DNA from: Papio anubis | Lineage: Eukaryota; Chordata; Mammalia; Primates; Cercopithecidae | Assembly (NCBI RefSeq): GCF_008728515.1 | Contig: NC_044986.1 | Coordinates: 53,742,855-53,806,854 of the forward strand | Direction of reading: 5' to 3' | DNA length: 64,000 nucleotides | Shown here: piece by piece, positions 60,597 through 64,000 of the stretch | Position numbering within the stretch: position 1 is the first letter of the stretch | Layout of the letters: each line of letters opens with the position of its first letter | Translations under genes and position numbers: made by a program | The notes under the pieces: generated by a model | What the model saw: only the letters and a program-made list of their open reading frames with translations | What the model was told of the DNA's origin: nothing | Databases searched by the model: none

Positions 60597-60975
60597 TGTC
60601 CTAGTCAGCTCAACCTGCCATGACAAAATACCATAGACTGGATCACTTAAACAACATATAGTTACTTCTCACAGTTCTGGAGGGTGAGAAGTCCAAGATC
60701 AAGGTGCCAGCCTGTTTGGTTCTCTGGTAAAGACCCTCTTCCTGGCATGTAGTTGGCCCTCTCCTCACTTTGTCCTCATACAGTGGTGAGACAAAGAGTA
60801 AGCTCTTTTGTGTCTCTTCTGTCAAGGCATCAATATTATTATGAGGGCCTCAACCTCATGACCTCATCTAAACTTAATTACTTCCCAAAGGCCCCACATC
60901 TAAGTATCATTCATCACATGGAGGATTAGGGCTTCAACATGTTAATTTGGAGGTGACACAATTCAATCCATAGCA
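60597..60975 (-). mobile_element. MaLR solo LTR (MLT1/MSTD-like)
   Basis: It starts tgtcctagtcagctcaacctgcc and ends ggcttcaacatgttaatttg..caatccatagca, with ccatagactggatcactta and gaagtccaagatcaaggtgcc inside, all in reversed LTR order. No clear target duplication. Confidence 0.82.
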
Positions 60976-60999
60976 AAGTTCATCCAGTCTTTTTTTTGT

Positions 61000-61420
61000 T
61001 TGTTTTAAAACTTAATTTTACTTCTTTAAAAAACATATTTCTGCTATATTTTACATGATGCAGAGATACAGAATTTTTAGAAAATCAAGTGTTCCTCAAC
61101 TCCTTCAATCCCATACCTCCCAGGTAACTAACATTAACAAGTTGGGCTATTTTTCATTCCATGTTTTTTCTGTTCGTACAAACATATAGAACTATGCATA
61201 CACTTATGTAGGACATTTTATTTAATTTTTGTGGTATTATATTTTACATATTTTTCTACAACAGGCCTAGTTTCTGTACATGTAGTTCTACCTTATTTGT
61301 TTTAATAGATGGCTAATAATCTGTAGTATAGTTGCATTAAAATAACTCAGCCTTTCTCTCTTTAATATAGTTTCAAATTGTTTCCAACATGTAGCTACTA
61401 AAACCTTTTATAAACAATAA
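61000..61420 (-). mobile_element. L1M/HAL1-like ancient LINE remnant
   Basis: ctcccaggtaactaacattaac, catatttttctacaacag, gtagttctaccttatttg and atggctaataatctgtagtat, then caaattgtttccaac, follow the order of an old LINE read in reverse. Confidence 0.5.
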
Positions 61421-62280
61421 AAAGCCACATATATGTTTAAATTACAAGAATATTTTAAAATTTGTTCGTGTGCTCTACTCTTTTGTATTTTTATGTACTT
61501 AACCTTTTTCCTGTCATCAAGAGGCATCTGTCTAAGAATGGAGTTAGGGGGTGATAAAATTGTTCAAACAAGAATACAAAATGAAAGAGGATTAATATTA
61601 TATTTCCGATATACAATATAAAATTTTTAGATCATAAGCAAAGTAATCTATTTGACAGACTATTGATTCCATTGTATCCCCTCTTTACACAGACAGACTT
61701 CAGGATCAGATTTTAGAGTTTTATTATATCTCCAGAAACTAAAGAAGGAAAATATGGAATTCAGAGATGGAAAATCCAAAGCTGTCCTTTTGTGCTTCTT
61801 CTTTATTGTGTAGAGAAAAGAGACAAGAGAATAATTACATCAGATTCCAAGGTCCTCTGTCATCCCAGCAGGTGAGCGTGTGTTGGGGTGGGAAGAGCAG
61901 GGATATTTATTCTGTAACATATAGATAGGTATGGAACAGTCCAAAGCATTGGATCTAATGGCACACTTGACTGGATTTAGTTAGAGCTTGTAAGCTTTTG
62001 AAAAAGCTGCAACTGTGGCTATTTCCCACATGACACAAGGCAATGGCACAACAACCATATGCAATAGATGAAATGAAAGCAGTGTTCCTATTCTCAATGA
62101 CCATATACAGCAAGAGACCTAGTAGTGACTAAGTGTATCAGTAAGAAAACTCAGAGGTGCAAGGAGGGGCAGTGAACCCTCAGAAGGCTAAAGTTGATGT
62201 GTAGAAGTCACTTTAAGATGGGAGCCAATGTGTGGACCACCTAAATATCCTTAAATGTGTGAATGAATAAACAAACTGGT
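61421..62280. other. Unclassified sequence
   Basis: No family recognised. Confidence 0.45.
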
Positions 62281-62285
62281 TCATC

Positions 62286-62657
62286 TGTATTAGTCTGTTC
62301 TCACACTGCTATAAAGATATATCTGAGACTGGGCCATTTATAAAGGAAAGAGGTTTAATTGACTTGCAGTTTAGCATGGCTGGAGAGGCCTCAGGAAACT
62401 TACAATTATGGCATAAGAGGAAGCAAACACACCCTTTTTCACATAATGGCAAGAAGGAGAAGAATGAGAACGAGCGAAAAGGGAAGCCCCTTATAAAACT
62501 ATCAGATCACATGAGAACTTACTATCACGAGAATAGCATGGGAGAACTGCCCCCACTATTCAATTACTTCCCACCGGGTCCCTCCCACCACACATGGGGG
62601 TTATGGGAACTAAAATTTAAGATAAGATTTGGTTGGGGACACAACCAAACCATATCA
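62286..62657 (-). repeat. 3' LTR of the MaLR element
   Basis: 372 bp from tgtattagtctgttctcaca to ccaaaccatatca. The AATTAAAC-type reversed polyadenylation region sits at about 62350. Similar throughout to the LTR at 63590-63956. Confidence 0.93.
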
Positions 62658-63589
62658 TTCCAACACCAACCCCTCCCTAATCTCATGTCCTCACATTTAA
62701 AAACGCAATCATACCTTTGCAACAGTCCTCCCAAAAGTCTTAGTTCATTCCAGCACTAACCCAAAAGCCCAAGTCCAAAGTCTCATCTGAGACAAGGCAA
62801 GTCCCTTTCACATATGAGCCTGTGAAATTAAAAGCAACTTAGTTACTTCCTAAATACAACGTGGGTGCAGGCATTGGGTAAATACACCTATTCCAAATGG
62901 GAGAAAATTCGCCAAAACAAATGGGTTACAGGCTCCATGCAAGTCCAAAATCCAATAAGGCAGTAATTAAATCTTAAAACTCCAAAATAATCTCTTTTGA
63001 CTCCATGTCTCAGATTCAGGTCACACTGATGCAAGAGGTGGGCTAAGCACAATAAGAGTCACCTTTGCTCCAGTTCCCAACAACTTCTACATCTCCATCT
63101 GAGACCACCTCAGCTTGGACTTCATTGTCCATATCACTATCAGCATTTTGGTCGATCTTTGGGAAGTTCCAAACTTTCCCACATCTTCCTGTCTCTGAAC
63201 CCTCCAAGCCCTGCTTAAAAATTTATTCTGCCAGATTCCCTAAATCATCTCTCTCAAGTTCAAAGTTCCACAGATCCCTAGAGCTGGGGCACAATGCTGC
63301 CAGTCTGTTTGCGACAGCACAGCAAGAGTGACCTTCGCTCCAGTTCCCAATAATTTCCCCATCTCCATCTGAGACCACCTCAGCCTAGATTTTATTGTCC
63401 ATATCACCATCAGCATTTTGGTCAAAACCATTCAACAAGTCTCTAGGAAGTTCCAAACTTTCCCATATCTTTCTGTCTTCTTCTGAGCCTTTCAAACTGT
63501 TCCAATCTTTGCCTGATCCAGTTCCAAAGTTGTTTCCACATTTTTGGGTATCCTTATAGGAGCACCCCATTCCGTTGGCACTAATTTAC
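62658..63589 (-). other. MaLR internal region, deleted and partly duplicated
   Basis: Non-coding, gag-derived internal sequence. It jumps from gaggtgggctaag (63035-63047) straight into the 5' part of the internal region, omitting a long central section. A 160-180 bp block then occurs twice (63047-63206 and 63317-63498). The last bases before the right LTR (about 63570-63589) correspond to the primer-binding-site position in the minus orientation. Confidence 0.85.
63047..63498 (-). repeat. Direct duplication within the MaLR internal region
   Basis: Copy A (63047-63206) and copy B (63317-63498) align at an offset of 270 bp through ctccatctgagaccacctcag and cattgtccatatcac.atcag, then at about 284 bp because copy A lacks about 14 bp near 63154. 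The 110-bp spacer is the sequence expected immediately beside the block in related elements. Confidence 0.93.
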
Positions 63590-63956
63590 TGTTTTAGTCC
63601 ATTCTCACACTGCTGTAAAGAACTGCCCAAGACTGGCTAAACTATAAAGGAAAGAGGTTTAATTGACTCACAGTTTCACAGGGCTCGGGAGGCCTCAGGA
63701 AACCTACAATCATAGCAGAAGAGAAAGCAAACATTTCGATCTTCACATGGTAGCAGGAAGGAGAAGAACCCAGTAAAGGGGAAAGCCCCTTATAAAACCA
63801 TCAGATCTCTTAAGAATTTACTATCACAAGAATAGCATGGGGGAAACTGCCCCCATGATTCAATTACCTCCCACCAGGTTCCTTCCACAACACTTGGGAT
63901 TATGGGAAATACAATTCAAGATGAGATTTGGGTGGGAAGACAGCCAAACAATATCA
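63590..63956 (-). repeat. 5' LTR of the MaLR element
   Basis: 367 bp from tgttttagtccattctcaca to gccaaacaatatca, aligning end to end with the LTR at 62286-62657. Confidence 0.93.
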
Positions 63957-64000
63957 TCATCCTTGGCACCTAAAGTTTTTTTTTTTTAAATATTGGAGAT

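Larger units (their letters stand above)
62286..63956 (-). mobile_element. Complete two-LTR MaLR element (MSTA/THE1-type)
   Basis: Two similar LTRs bracket a shortened internal region, and the whole is flanked by a perfect 5-bp target duplication, tcatc, at 62281-62285 and 63957-63961. The internal region is about 930 bp, against the roughly 1.6 kb that I remember for intact relatives. It is deleted and rearranged, and has no intact reading frame. MaLRs are non-autonomous relatives of ERVL that carry only gag-derived sequence. Present as a fossil copy; not replication-competent. Confidence 0.93.

Noticed and set aside
62364..62759. 131-codon open frame
   Set aside because: It runs antisense through a MaLR LTR and into its internal region, so it is a by-product of the repeat.
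1..64000. tRNA, rRNA, snRNA genes, NUMTs and processed pseudogenes of cellular genes
   Set aside because: None was recognised on either strand by eye. MIR segments have weak tRNA-like parts but are SINE remnants. A covariance-model and mitochondrial search would be needed to exclude small matches.

Overview
This is vertebrate, specifically primate, nuclear DNA. It is AT-rich, with no operons, no dense coding, no visible CpG island and no recognisable protein-coding exon. Nearly everything I can name is an interspersed repeat: primate L1, Alu, MaLR and ERVL LTRs, Tigger and MADE1 DNA transposons, MIR and L2. The low-divergence AluY at 37236-37546 carries variants that I associate from memory with Old World monkey AluYR-type elements (GGCTTGAGCC near its head, CACCTCGCCC, CCGGATCTCA). 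I therefore favour a cercopithecid such as a macaque, baboon or guenon over human. That species call is an inference.

Layout. 1-1940: the end of an L1 fused to the 3' two-thirds of a Tigger1 element, which was itself hit by a 5'-truncated Alu. 3.2-3.9 kb: an MLT1 LTR carrying a 93-bp segment whose inverted near-copy lies about 0.9 kb away. 5.8-7.1 kb: an older L1 3' end. 7-15.5 kb: mostly unclassified sequence with MIR and L1M remnants. 15.5-22 kb: Alu, MLT1-in-MIR, paired MIRs, an LTR-like block and AluS-in-MIR. 22.3-25.2 kb: a long, old L1M on the minus strand, split by an LTR-like insertion and followed by an oppositely oriented L1 piece. 27.2-27.6 kb: an MST-type LTR. 29.5-36.1 kb: a dense cluster of MADE1, a near-complete Tigger3, then a plus-strand L1 tail-to-tail with two minus-strand L1 segments. 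37.2-39.7 kb: AluY, AluS, an LTR-like block and MLT1. 40-49.5 kb: MIRs, Alus, L2, simple repeats and an MLT1-like LTR. 49.5-55.8 kb: the longest stretch with nothing I recognise. 55.8-58.5 kb: a doubly truncated L1, then a three-level nest (L1 in MLT2A in MLT1). 59-61.4 kb: MIRs, a MaLR LTR and an L1M remnant. 62.3-63.96 kb: a complete two-LTR MaLR (MST/THE1-type) element with a 5-bp target duplication.

There is no gene system acting together here. All coding remnants are dead transposase or L1 ORF2 pieces broken by stops and frameshifts. The useful content is the insertion chronology and several local rearrangements (inverted templated copy, tandem duplications, internal MaLR duplication). 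I found no evidence of a novel functional system. Repeat subfamily names come from remembered consensus sequences, not a database search.
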